Below, piece after piece: positions 24,788 through 31,825 of a stretch of 53,014 nt of DNA; within the stretch, counting starts at the first letter, position 1, and each line of letters begins with the position of its first letter. The notes beneath the pieces are model-generated. The model was not told the DNA's origin, searched no databases, and saw only the letters and a program-made list of their open reading frames with translations. The DNA comes from an uncultured Clostridia bacterium (GTDB taxonomy: Bacteria > Bacillota > Clostridia > Christensenellales > Aristaeellaceae): assembly GCA_934663625.1 (NCBI GenBank), contig CAKUKP010000005.1, forward strand, positions 1 through 53,014, given 5' to 3'. Position numbers and translations under genes: made by a program.

Positions 24788-25069
24788 ATGCCAGCAAAGC
24801 CGCGCAAGATACCGATGCGCATGTGCGTCGGCTGCCGCGAAATGAAGCCCAAGGCGATGCTCGTGCGCATTGTGAAGCCGCAGGATCGCGACGCCTTCAT
24901 TGATCGCACCGGCAAGGCAGCCGGACGCGGCGCATACGTATGCGAATCCATCGAATGCCTGAAAAAGGCGCAAAAAACCAGAGCGCTGGATCGCGCGCTG
25001 GATACCAAAATCGATGCGGACGTGTTCCGCCAGCTGGAGGCGCAGCTCGCGCCGGAGGTGAACGCGTGA
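24788..25069 (+). CDS. rnpM: YlxR family RNA-binding protein (RnpM)
   Basis: 93 residues with the family blocks MRMCVGCREMKPKAML and GKAAGRGAYVCESIECLKKAQK. The family binds RNA and, in Bacillus, the RNase P RNA. The ATG abuts the nusA stop with no gap, so it is translated by coupling. The gene order nusA-ylxR-ylxQ-infB is the normal Firmicutes one. Confidence 0.92.
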   Translation: MPAKPRKIPMRMCVGCREMKPKAMLVRIVKPQDRDAFIDRTGKAAGRGAYVCESIECLKKAQKTRALDRALDTKIDADVFRQLEAQLAPEVNA

Positions 25070-25377
25070 ACCGGATGCTGAATATGCTGGGTCTGTGCAT
25101 GCGCGCGGGCAAGGTGATCAGCGGCGAAAAGGCCTGCGTGCAGGCGATTCGCGCGGGCGCCGTATGCTGCGTGATCATGGATCGGGCGGCGGCGGGCAAC
25201 GCCGTAAAATCGGTGACCAACGCGTGTACGTTCCATCAGGTTCCGCTGATCTGGGCGGAAGAAAATTCGCTGGGCTACGCCATCGGCAAGCCCGGGCGGA
25301 TGGTGGCGGCGGTCACGGATCCGTCCATGGCGGAAAAGATCGTTGGGCTGGACGGGCAGAACGCGCAAAAGGGATAA
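25066..25377 (+). CDS. ylxQ: L7Ae/YlxQ-type kink-turn RNA-binding protein
   Basis: 103 residues, L7Ae/L30e fold: LGLCMRAGKVISGEKACVQAIRAG, CVIMDRAAAGNAVKSV, VPLIWAEENSLGYAIGKP. Relatives bind kink-turns in RNA. GTG at 25066 is the natural start: it overlaps the ylxR stop by four bases and GGAGGTG lies seven bases upstream. A longer frame from 24940 only reads through ylxR. Confidence 0.9.
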   Translation: MNRMLNMLGLCMRAGKVISGEKACVQAIRAGAVCCVIMDRAAAGNAVKSVTNACTFHQVPLIWAEENSLGYAIGKPGRMVAAVTDPSMAEKIVGLDGQNAQKG

Positions 25378-25455
25378 TCTGTTCCGGTGCGCCGCACGCA
25401 GGAATTTGCGATGCGGCCGCTTCGGAGAAAATACTATCGGGGGTGCAGAGAGGGA

Positions 25456-28230
25456 ATGGCCAAAGTCAGGGTTCAGGACGCAACCAAAGAATTGAGTACG
25501 AATACCGGAAAAATGCTGGAGAGCATCACGCAGATGCGCAAAAAAACGCAGGAGATGATGTCTTCTCTGCGCAAAATATCCGGCGGCTTCGCCCGCGAAG
25601 CGCAGGAGGTCAGGGAGCGCGAGGCGCGCGAGGAACAGCGCAGGCAGTATGAGCAGAATGCGCAGTTCATGACCGCCTATTCCAGCGAACAGGTGCCTGA
25701 GGTGCCCGTGGAAGCGCCGCAGCCGCCGAAGGCCGCGCCCGCCGCAGAAAAGGCGGAACCGGCGCCGGCGCCCGCCGCAAAGGCGGAGGTCAAGGCCGAT
25801 GCACAGCCCGAAGCAAAGCGCGAAGTAAAACCCGCGCCGCAGAATCCGCAGCCCCAGCGTCCGTATGGCCGTCCCGTGCAGGGTGCGCAGGGACAGAATC
25901 CGCAGGGCGGACAGCGTCCGTACGGCAGACCCGTGCAGGGCGCGCAGGGACAGAACCCGCAGGGCGGACAGCGCCCGTATGGCCGTCCCGTGCAGGGCGC
26001 GCAGGGACAGAACCCGCAGGGCGGACAGCGCCAGTACGGTCGTCCCGTGCAGGGCGCGCAGGGACAGAATCCGCAGGGCGGACAGCGCCAGTACGGTCGT
26101 CCCGTGCAGGGCGCGCAGGGACAGAATCCGCAGGGCGGACAGCGCCCCTATGGCCGTCCCGCACAGGGCGCGCAGCAGGGCGAACGCCGTCCCTATGGCG
26201 GCGGCGCAGGCGGAGCGCGTCAGGGCGGCTATGGCCGCAATAAGATGCCCGATCTGGTGCCCGCGGTGGAAAAGGAGCGCGTATCCAATTACGATCCGAA
26301 TAAGAAGCAGTACGTGCGCCAGGTAGACCCCGAACGCAACGCCAGCAAGAACGCCCGTCGCCGCGATAACGGCATGAACGTAAACATCAACAACTATGAT
26401 GATGAATTCATGCGCGGCAAGAAGAAGAAAAAGCAGGGCGGCGCGGCGGCGAAGGCCGCCATCGAACCGACCCGCATTGAAAAGGCCGTCATGACGGCGG
26501 AAACGATCACCGTGCGCGATCTTTCCGAACGCATCGGCAAGCCCGCGGGCGAGATCATCAAGAAATTGATGATGTTGGGCATCATCGCCAATATCAACAA
26601 CGAACTGGACTACGATACCGCAGGTCTGGTTTGCGCGGAATACAACATCGAACTGGAAAAGAAGCTTGCGGAAACCGCGGAGGATGCGCTGGAGAAGGAA
26701 GACGTCGAGGATGCGGACGAGGATCTGCAGCCCCGCCCGCCGGTGGTTACCATCATGGGTCACGTCGACCACGGCAAAACTTCGCTGCTGGACTATATCC
26801 GCAAGACGAAGGTTACCGCGGGCGAAGCCGGCGGCATCACCCAGCATATCGGCGCGTACACCGTAAACCTGAACGGGAAGCAGATCACCTTCCTGGATAC
26901 CCCCGGCCACGAAGCGTTCACGTCCATGCGTCTGCGCGGCGCAATGGCGACGGACATCGCCATTCTGGTGGTGGCGGCGGACGACGGCGTTATGCCGCAG
27001 ACCATCGAAGCCATCAACCATGCGAAGGCGGCGGGCGTTCAGACCATCGTCGCCATCAACAAGATCGATAAGCCTGCCGCGAACATCGAACGCATCAAGC
27101 AGCAGCTGACCGAATACGATCTGGTCTGCGAGGACTGGGGCGGCGATACCATCATGGTGCCCGTTTCCGCCGTAACCGGCGAGGGCGTGGATCAGCTGCT
27201 GGAGATGATCCTTCTGGTGGCGGAGGTGCAGGATTACCGCGCCAATCCCAACCGCAAGGCGCGCGGCATCATCATCGAAGCGCGTCTGGATAAGGGCCGC
27301 GGCCCCGTGGCGACCGTGCTGGTGAAGAACGGCACGCTGCACGTGGGCGATACCATCGTCGCGGGCATGGCATACGGCCGCGTGCGCGCCATGGTGAACG
27401 AGCGCGGCGAGCGCATGAAGAGCGCCGGCCCCTCCGATCCGGTAGAGGTCATCGGCTTTAACGATGTGCCCGAAGCGGGCGATCAGATTTCCGCGGTGGA
27501 CGATGATAGATTGTCCCGTCAGGTAGCGGAGGAACGCCGCGATAAGGCGCGCGCAGCGCTGATCAAGGCGCAGCAGAAGACCACGCTGGATGATCTGTTC
27601 AACCAGATCTCCGCCGGTCAGATCAAGGATCTGAACGTAATTATCAAGGCGGATGTGCAGGGCAGCGTAGAGGCCGTGCGCCAGTCCCTTGAAAAGCTTT
27701 CCAACGATGAAGTGCGCGTGCGCTCCATCCACGGCGGCGTCGGCGCGATCACCGAAACGGACGTGATGCTCGCATCCGCGTCCAACGCCATCATCATCGG
27801 CTTCAACGTGCGTCCGGACAGCAATGCCCGCGCGATGGCGGAAAAGGAAAAGATCGATGTGCGCCTGTACCGCGTTATCTATCAGGCGATCGAAGATGTG
27901 CAGAACGCCATGAAGGGTCTGCTTGCGCCCAAGTACAAGGAAGTGCTGCTGGGTCATGCAACCGTTCGCCAGCCGTTCCGCGTATCCGGCGTGGGCACCA
28001 TCGCGGGTTCCTATGTTACCGATGGTAAGATCATGCGCAATATGCAGATTCGCCTGCTGCGCGATAACGTGGTCATCCACGAAGGCAAGATCAGCTCCCT
28101 GAAGCGCTTCAAGGACGATGCCAAGGAGGTCAATACCGGCTATGAATGCGGTATCGGCATCGAAGGCTATAACGATATCAAGGAAAACGATGTAATTGAA
28201 TGCTTCAACATGGAAGAAATTGAACAGTAA
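25456..28230 (+). CDS. infB: Translation initiation factor IF-2
   Basis: 924 residues; delivers initiator tRNA to the ribosome and hydrolyses GTP. The first about 430 residues are a long, charged, low-complexity arm with a run of 19-residue repeats (residues 135-240). Next come an IF2 N-domain (ITVRDLSERIGKPAGEIIKKLM), the GTPase core with G1 GHVDHGKT (435-442), G3 DTPGHEAF (481 on) and G4 NKID (535 on), then domains II-IV. ATG at 25456 follows GGGGGTGCAGAG; a GTG at 25387 would add 23 residues that look unlike IF-2. A terminator follows it although rbfA continues the operon. Confidence 0.96.
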   Translation: MAKVRVQDATKELSTNTGKMLESITQMRKKTQEMMSSLRKISGGFAREAQEVREREAREEQRRQYEQNAQFMTAYSSEQVPEVPVEAPQPPKAAPAAEKAEPAPAPAAKAEVKADAQPEAKREVKPAPQNPQPQRPYGRPVQGAQGQNPQGGQRPYGRPVQGAQGQNPQGGQRPYGRPVQGAQGQNPQGGQRQYGRPVQGAQGQNPQGGQRQYGRPVQGAQGQNPQGGQRPYGRPAQGAQQGERRPYGGGAGGARQGGYGRNKMPDLVPAVEKERVSNYDPNKKQYVRQVDPERNASKNARRRDNGMNVNINNYDDEFMRGKKKKKQGGAAAKAAIEPTRIEKAVMTAETITVRDLSERIGKPAGEIIKKLMMLGIIANINNELDYDTAGLVCAEYNIELEKKLAETAEDALEKEDVEDADEDLQPRPPVVTIMGHVDHGKTSLLDYIRKTKVTAGEAGGITQHIGAYTVNLNGKQITFLDTPGHEAFTSMRLRGAMATDIAILVVAADDGVMPQTIEAINHAKAAGVQTIVAINKIDKPAANIERIKQQLTEYDLVCEDWGGDTIMVPVSAVTGEGVDQLLEMILLVAEVQDYRANPNRKARGIIIEARLDKGRGPVATVLVKNGTLHVGDTIVAGMAYGRVRAMVNERGERMKSAGPSDPVEVIGFNDVPEAGDQISAVDDDRLSRQVAEERRDKARAALIKAQQKTTLDDLFNQISAGQIKDLNVIIKADVQGSVEAVRQSLEKLSNDEVRVRSIHGGVGAITETDVMLASASNAIIIGFNVRPDSNARAMAEKEKIDVRLYRVIYQAIEDVQNAMKGLLAPKYKEVLLGHATVRQPFRVSGVGTIAGSYVTDGKIMRNMQIRLLRDNVVIHEGKISSLKRFKDDAKEVNTGYECGIGIEGYNDIKENDVIECFNMEEIEQ
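25858..26175 (+). repeat. 57-base tandem repeat inside infB
   Basis: Five full units of 57 bases (25858-26142) and a partial sixth, encoding R(P/Q)YGRPVQGAQGQNPQGGQ. Units four and five are identical at DNA level, and the others differ by only a few bases, so the array expanded or was homogenised recently. Confidence 0.92.
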
Positions 28231-28259
28231 TTCAACATCAATTCCGGAACATTGAACAG

Positions 28260-28290
28260 CGGGCGTTCAGATGTATGAACGCCCGTTTTT
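28260..28290 (+). terminator. Intrinsic terminator between infB and rbfA
   Basis: Perfect ten-pair stem CGGGCGTTCA (28260-28269) / TGAACGCCCG (28276-28285), then TTTTT. Only 35 bases lie between it and the rbfA ATG and no promoter is visible in them, so the downstream genes probably depend on read-through. Confidence 0.88.
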
Positions 28291-28325
28291 ACAGGATTCA
28301 GGTAAAAACAGAAAGGAATTATTCT

Positions 28326-28685
28326 ATGGCAGCATATGATCGAATCGATCGCATTTCCGAGGAAGTGCATAAGGCCATTGATCGAATCATCCGCGATGAG
28401 GTGAACGATCCGCGCGTGGGCGGCACATGGAGCATCGTGCGCTGCGAGGTAACGCGCGATCTGCGCTACGCCAAGGTGCGCATCAGCATTCTGGAGGCGG
28501 ATCGGCGCAAGCCCATGATGGAGGCACTGAACCGCGCGGCGGGCTTCATTCGCCGCGAACTGGGGCATGAGGTGGATCTCCGGTACGTGCCGGAGGTTCA
28601 GTTTGAGCTGGATACCAACATGGAATATGCAGCGAAGATCAACCGCATACTGAAGGAGAACCAGCATAATGAACCGGATGCATGA
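28326..28685 (+). CDS. rbfA: Ribosome-binding factor A
   Basis: 119 residues; KH-fold cold-shock factor that binds the 5' region of 16S rRNA during 30S maturation. Blocks: RIDRISEEVHKAIDRIIRDEVNDPRV, VTRDLRYAKVRISIL and the end FIRRELGHEVDLRYVPEVQFELD. ATG at 28326 follows GAAAGGA; the upstream ATG at 28275 lies inside the terminator. nrnA begins inside its last 17 bases. Confidence 0.95.
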   Translation: MAAYDRIDRISEEVHKAIDRIIRDEVNDPRVGGTWSIVRCEVTRDLRYAKVRISILEADRRKPMMEALNRAAGFIRRELGHEVDLRYVPEVQFELDTNMEYAAKINRILKENQHNEPDA

Positions 28686-29649
28686 TCTGGCGGAATTTCT
28701 GAAAAATCACGATGATTATTGCGTGCTGACGCACGTGTATCCCGATGGCGATGCCTGCGGCACCGCGATCGCGCTGACGCGCGCGCTGGTGGCGCTGGGC
28801 AAGCGCGCGTTCGTGTATATGCCCGACGGCGTTCCGCACATCTATGCGGGCTTTGAAACGGGCGTATGCATCGCGGCGGATGCAGATCAGTTTCCCTTCG
28901 CCCCGAAAACCGGTTTTTCGGTGGATGTATCGGTGATCGATCGGATGAACGGCCGCAGTGCGTTCGAAGCGTGCGCGCACACCGCGATGCTGGATCACCA
29001 CGCCACAAACGCGGGCTTTGGCGATGTTTATTTCGTGGATGGTGGCGCGGCGGCGTGCGGCGAACTGGCGGTGGAGCTGATGAACGCGCTGGGCGCGGCG
29101 CTGGATCCGATCGCGGCGACCTGGCTGTACATCGCGATCGCCACCGATTGCGGGCGCTTCGGCTACGGCAGTACGCGGCCGGAAACGCTGATCGCGGCGG
29201 CGGCATGCCTGCGCGCGGGCATCGATGTGGACAGCATTACGCGCAGCGTATTTTTGACTCGCACGGAGGGGCGCACGCGGCTTCTGGGGCTGGTGCTTTC
29301 GGGGCTGAAGCGCAGCGAGGATGGCAAAATCTGCTGGGCGCGGCTCACGGAGGATATGCTTGCGAAGGCGGGCGCGGTGCGCGAGGACAACGAAGGCATC
29401 GTGAATTATCTGGTGGAAATCGAAGGCGTGCAGGCGGCGTGCCTCGCGGAGCAGCGCGGCGCGCAGACGAAGCTTTCCCTGCGCTGCCGTCCGCCCTACG
29501 ATATCGCGCGCGACGTCGCCATGCCGCTCGGCGGCGGCGGACACGCGAACGCCGCGGGCGTGACGACGAACGCTTCCATGGATCGCGCGCTGAAGATCGT
29601 GCTCTTCCAGATGCGCAATATGCTCAATCGGGCGGAGGAATGTCTATGA
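28669..29649 (+). CDS. nrnA: DHH-family phosphoesterase (NrnA-like nano-RNase/pAp phosphatase)
   Basis: 326 residues. THVYPDGDACGT (metal ligands near D26 and D28), LDHHATN (D109-H110-H111) and the C-terminal DHHA1 region, ending GGGGHANAAGV, are those of Bacillus NrnA, which breaks down very short RNAs and 3'-phosphoadenosine 5'-phosphate. AAGGAG precedes the ATG. It overlaps truB by four bases. The position between rbfA and truB is usual in Clostridia. Confidence 0.92.
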   Translation: MNRMHDLAEFLKNHDDYCVLTHVYPDGDACGTAIALTRALVALGKRAFVYMPDGVPHIYAGFETGVCIAADADQFPFAPKTGFSVDVSVIDRMNGRSAFEACAHTAMLDHHATNAGFGDVYFVDGGAAACGELAVELMNALGAALDPIAATWLYIAIATDCGRFGYGSTRPETLIAAAACLRAGIDVDSITRSVFLTRTEGRTRLLGLVLSGLKRSEDGKICWARLTEDMLAKAGAVREDNEGIVNYLVEIEGVQAACLAEQRGAQTKLSLRCRPPYDIARDVAMPLGGGGHANAAGVTTNASMDRALKIVLFQMRNMLNRAEECL

Positions 29650-30548
29650 ACGGCTTCCTGATCGCCAATAAGCCTACGGGCATCACCAGCAGCAATCTGG
29701 TGGTATTCGTGCGCAAGCGCCTGCCGCGCGGCACATCCGTAGGGCATGGCGGCACGCTGGATCCCGAAGCGTCGGGCGTTCTGCCGATCTGCATCGGCAC
29801 GGCGACGCGCCTGTTTGATTTCATCATCGATAAGCAGAAAACCTATATCGCCGAATTGCAGCTGGGCGTGGAAACCGATACGCAGGATGCGACCGGCGAA
29901 GTGGTCGCGCGCGCGCCGGTGCATGCGACCGAGGATGATCTGCACCGCGCGATCACCGGCTTCATCGGCGATATTCAGCAGATTCCGCCGATGTATTCCG
30001 CCATCAAGCGCGATGGCAAGCGGCTGTACCAGCTGGCGCGCAAGGGCGAAACCATTGAAGTGGAGCCGAGAAGCTGCCGCGTGGATGGAATCGATCTGCT
30101 GGAAAAGACCGGCGAGGATCGATATCGCATTCGCGTGCGCTGCGGCAAGGGCGTATACATTCGCACGCTGTGCCACGATATCGGGCGCGCGCTGGGCTGC
30201 GGCGCGCATATGCACAGTCTGGAGCGCGTGCAGGCGGGCATATTCACATTGGAAAACGCGCTGGATCGCGATCAGATCGATGCGGCGTATCAAAACGGCA
30301 CGCTTTCGGAATGCCTGCTGCCGGTGGACGCGCCGATCGGGCACATTCCGGCGGTATACGTGGATGAACGCGCGCGCCACGCGGTGAAAAACGGCAACGT
30401 GCTGCGCCCGCAATGGCTGCGGGAGCCCGCGCCAACGGTGGAAAACGTGCGTATCTATCTGGAAGATCAATTTGCGGGCATCGGCGAACCGCTGCCGGAT
30501 GGCAGCGTGCGGTTTCGCATGATGCTGCTGCGCGAAGAGGATGCATAA
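29646..30548 (+). CDS. truB: tRNA pseudouridine-55 synthase
   Basis: 300 residues; makes pseudouridine in the T loop of tRNA. GHGGTLDPEASGVLPI carries the catalytic Asp39. PPMYSAIKRDGKRLYQLARKGE and RCGKGVYIRTLCHDIG are family blocks, and the C-terminal PUA-like end is short. The ATG at 29646 shares ATGA with the nrnA stop and is preceded by GGAGGAATG. A much longer frame upstream reads through nrnA out of phase and is a shadow. Confidence 0.95.
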   Translation: MNGFLIANKPTGITSSNLVVFVRKRLPRGTSVGHGGTLDPEASGVLPICIGTATRLFDFIIDKQKTYIAELQLGVETDTQDATGEVVARAPVHATEDDLHRAITGFIGDIQQIPPMYSAIKRDGKRLYQLARKGETIEVEPRSCRVDGIDLLEKTGEDRYRIRVRCGKGVYIRTLCHDIGRALGCGAHMHSLERVQAGIFTLENALDRDQIDAAYQNGTLSECLLPVDAPIGHIPAVYVDERARHAVKNGNVLRPQWLREPAPTVENVRIYLEDQFAGIGEPLPDGSVRFRMMLLREEDA

Positions 30549-30551
30549 CGG

Positions 30552-31109
30552 ATGAAAATCTGGACGAGTGAAACGCAGTTTGACGGGGATCGATCCGCGG
30601 TGGCGCTGGGCACGTTCGACGGGCTGCACATCGGCCATCAGGCGCTGATTCGGCGGGCGGTTTCCATTGCGCGCGAATGCGGCGCGATGAGCGTGGTCAG
30701 CACGTTCGATGGGCTGCCGCGCGCCGTGCTGTGCCCCGATCAGCCCATTGCGCAGCTGCTTACGCTGGATGAAAAGATCGCCAAGCTGGAAGCGCTGGGC
30801 GTGGATGCGGTGGTCGTCGCGCCGTTCACGCGCGAATTTGCGCGCATTGCGCCGGAGGATTACCTGCGCGATCTGGCGAAAAATATGCGCCCCGTGGCGA
30901 TCGTAGCGGGCTTTAATTATACGTTCGGCGCGGGCGGGCGCGGCAACGCCCGAATGATCTGCGATCTGGCGGCCGCGCTCAATTACCGCGCGGAGATCGT
31001 ACAGCCCGTTACGGACGCGGGCGAAAACGTATCCTCCACGCTGATTCGCCGCCTGATCGCACAGGGCGATATACAGCGCGCGGAGCGGCTTCTGCGCATC
31101 GCCGATTGA
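30552..31109 (+). CDS. ribF: FAD synthetase domain protein (RibF without flavokinase domain)
   Basis: 185 residues. The nucleotidyltransferase part of bifunctional RibF is intact: GTFDGLHIGHQALI (HxGH at 26-29), DEKIAKLEALGVDAVVV, GFNYTFGAGGRGN and the closing ENVSSTLIRRLIAQGDIQRAERLL. Normal RibF (about 310 residues) continues with a riboflavin kinase domain that is missing here; the stop comes at the domain boundary. The protein can therefore adenylate FMN to FAD at most, and FMN synthesis needs a second protein. It starts three bases after truB. No FMN riboswitch is visible. Confidence 0.88.
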   Translation: MKIWTSETQFDGDRSAVALGTFDGLHIGHQALIRRAVSIARECGAMSVVSTFDGLPRAVLCPDQPIAQLLTLDEKIAKLEALGVDAVVVAPFTREFARIAPEDYLRDLAKNMRPVAIVAGFNYTFGAGGRGNARMICDLAAALNYRAEIVQPVTDAGENVSSTLIRRLIAQGDIQRAERLLRIAD

Positions 31110-31150
31110 GAATCTAACCCCAATTTTTACAGAAAAATCGTTCCTTCGCG

Positions 31151-31179
31151 TTTACAAAATGCGGATATTATGGTACTAT
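31151..31179 (+). promoter_or_regulatory. Promoter of rpsO
   Basis: TTTACA (31151-31156), 17 bases, TACTAT (31174-31179) with TG in front. This gives rpsO a separate promoter inside the operon, with a leader of about 100 bases. Confidence 0.7.
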
Positions 31180-31185
31180 ATATCT

Positions 31186-31285
31186 TGCGGTGGTTTGTGC
31201 CGACCGCATTCACGCTTCCGCGGTTTACCGAGGACTCCGACGGCATTCTGCGGTTGCGCGGCATAGAAAAAGGAGGATACAACCC
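31186..31285 (+). promoter_or_regulatory. Structured leader of rpsO, possible S15 autoregulatory site
   Basis: ACCGC and GCGGT arms near 31203-31228 and further CCG/CGG pairings between 31236 and 31270 can fold just before the ribosome binding site AAAGGAGG. In several bacteria S15 represses its own mRNA by binding such a leader. I infer the function from position; I cannot match it to a known fold. Confidence 0.45.
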
Positions 31286-31540
31286 ATGACCAAACAGGAA
31301 ATCGTAGCAGCATACGGCCGCCACGAAGGCGACACCGGTTCCCCCGAAGTGCAGATCGCTCTGCTCACCGAGCGCATCAACCACCTGAACGACCATCTGA
31401 AGATGCACAAGAAGGATCACCACTCCCGTCGTGGTCTGCTGCTGATGGTTGGTCAGCGCCGTGGTCTGCTGGACTATCTGAAGAAGACCGATATCGAGGC
31501 CTATCGTGCCCTGATTGCAAAGCTCGGCCTGCGTAAGTAA
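31286..31540 (+). CDS. rpsO: 30S ribosomal protein S15
   Basis: 84 residues, slightly shorter than the usual 88-89. The sequence is typical: HEGDTGSPEVQIALLTERINHLNDHLKMHKKDHHSRRGLL and LLDYLKKTDIEAYRALIAKLGLRK. It binds 16S rRNA early in 30S assembly. AAAGGAGG lies eight bases before the ATG. The frame extends upstream to 31190 but that part is leader. Confidence 0.97.
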   Translation: MTKQEIVAAYGRHEGDTGSPEVQIALLTERINHLNDHLKMHKKDHHSRRGLLLMVGQRRGLLDYLKKTDIEAYRALIAKLGLRK

Positions 31541-31565
31541 CGCCGCGCGCATCGGTTTGTTGGTC

Positions 31566-31690
31566 GCGCCGCCGTCCGGAAACGTTTTTCGAACGGCGGC
31601 GCTTCATACGATTGCATGAATTGTATGAAGCGGAAGCGGGCGGACGCTAGGATGCGGAAATGGATTTCGCAGGCATGCGTCTGTCCGCTT
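31566..31690 (+). promoter_or_regulatory. Three consecutive large hairpins between rpsO and pnp
   Basis: Stem 1: 31566-31575 with 31593-31602, a perfect ten pairs, with more pairing inside. Stem 2: CTTCATAC (31602-31609) / GTATGAAG (31623-31630), extended by an inner ATT/AAT. Stem 3: 31634-31647 with 31677-31690, fourteen pairs including two G-U. Smaller hairpins follow at about 31730-31745 and 31752-31771. No U-tract makes them a classic terminator. Long stems in this spot recall the RNase III site that controls pnp in E. coli. Confidence 0.8.
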
Positions 31691-31825
31691 GCAAGAGGTC
31701 TGCGGGCGATCCGGCGGACCCAAATGACGGGCGTTTTTCGCCCAACTCCCCGCGCATCGGATGATGCGCCTGAAAATCGGTTACAATAAAAGAAGAACCA
31801 GAGAAAACCCAAGGAGGGCAATAGA

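Noticed and set aside
25858..26175. CRISPR-like appearance of evenly spaced repeats
   Set aside because: The units are contiguous, in frame and translated within infB; there are no unique spacers and no cas genes.
24784..28080. Long minus-strand frame of about 1100 codons
   Set aside because: Antisense to infB, ylxQ and ylxR. The repeats in it are only the mirror image of the infB repeats, and no family-like motifs are present.
28866..29645. Extended N-terminus of TruB
   Set aside because: The first 260 codons read through nrnA in another frame. The ATG at 29646 has its own ribosome binding site and matches the family length.
30549..30551. FMN riboswitch control of ribF
   Set aside because: There is no leader: only three bases separate truB and ribF.
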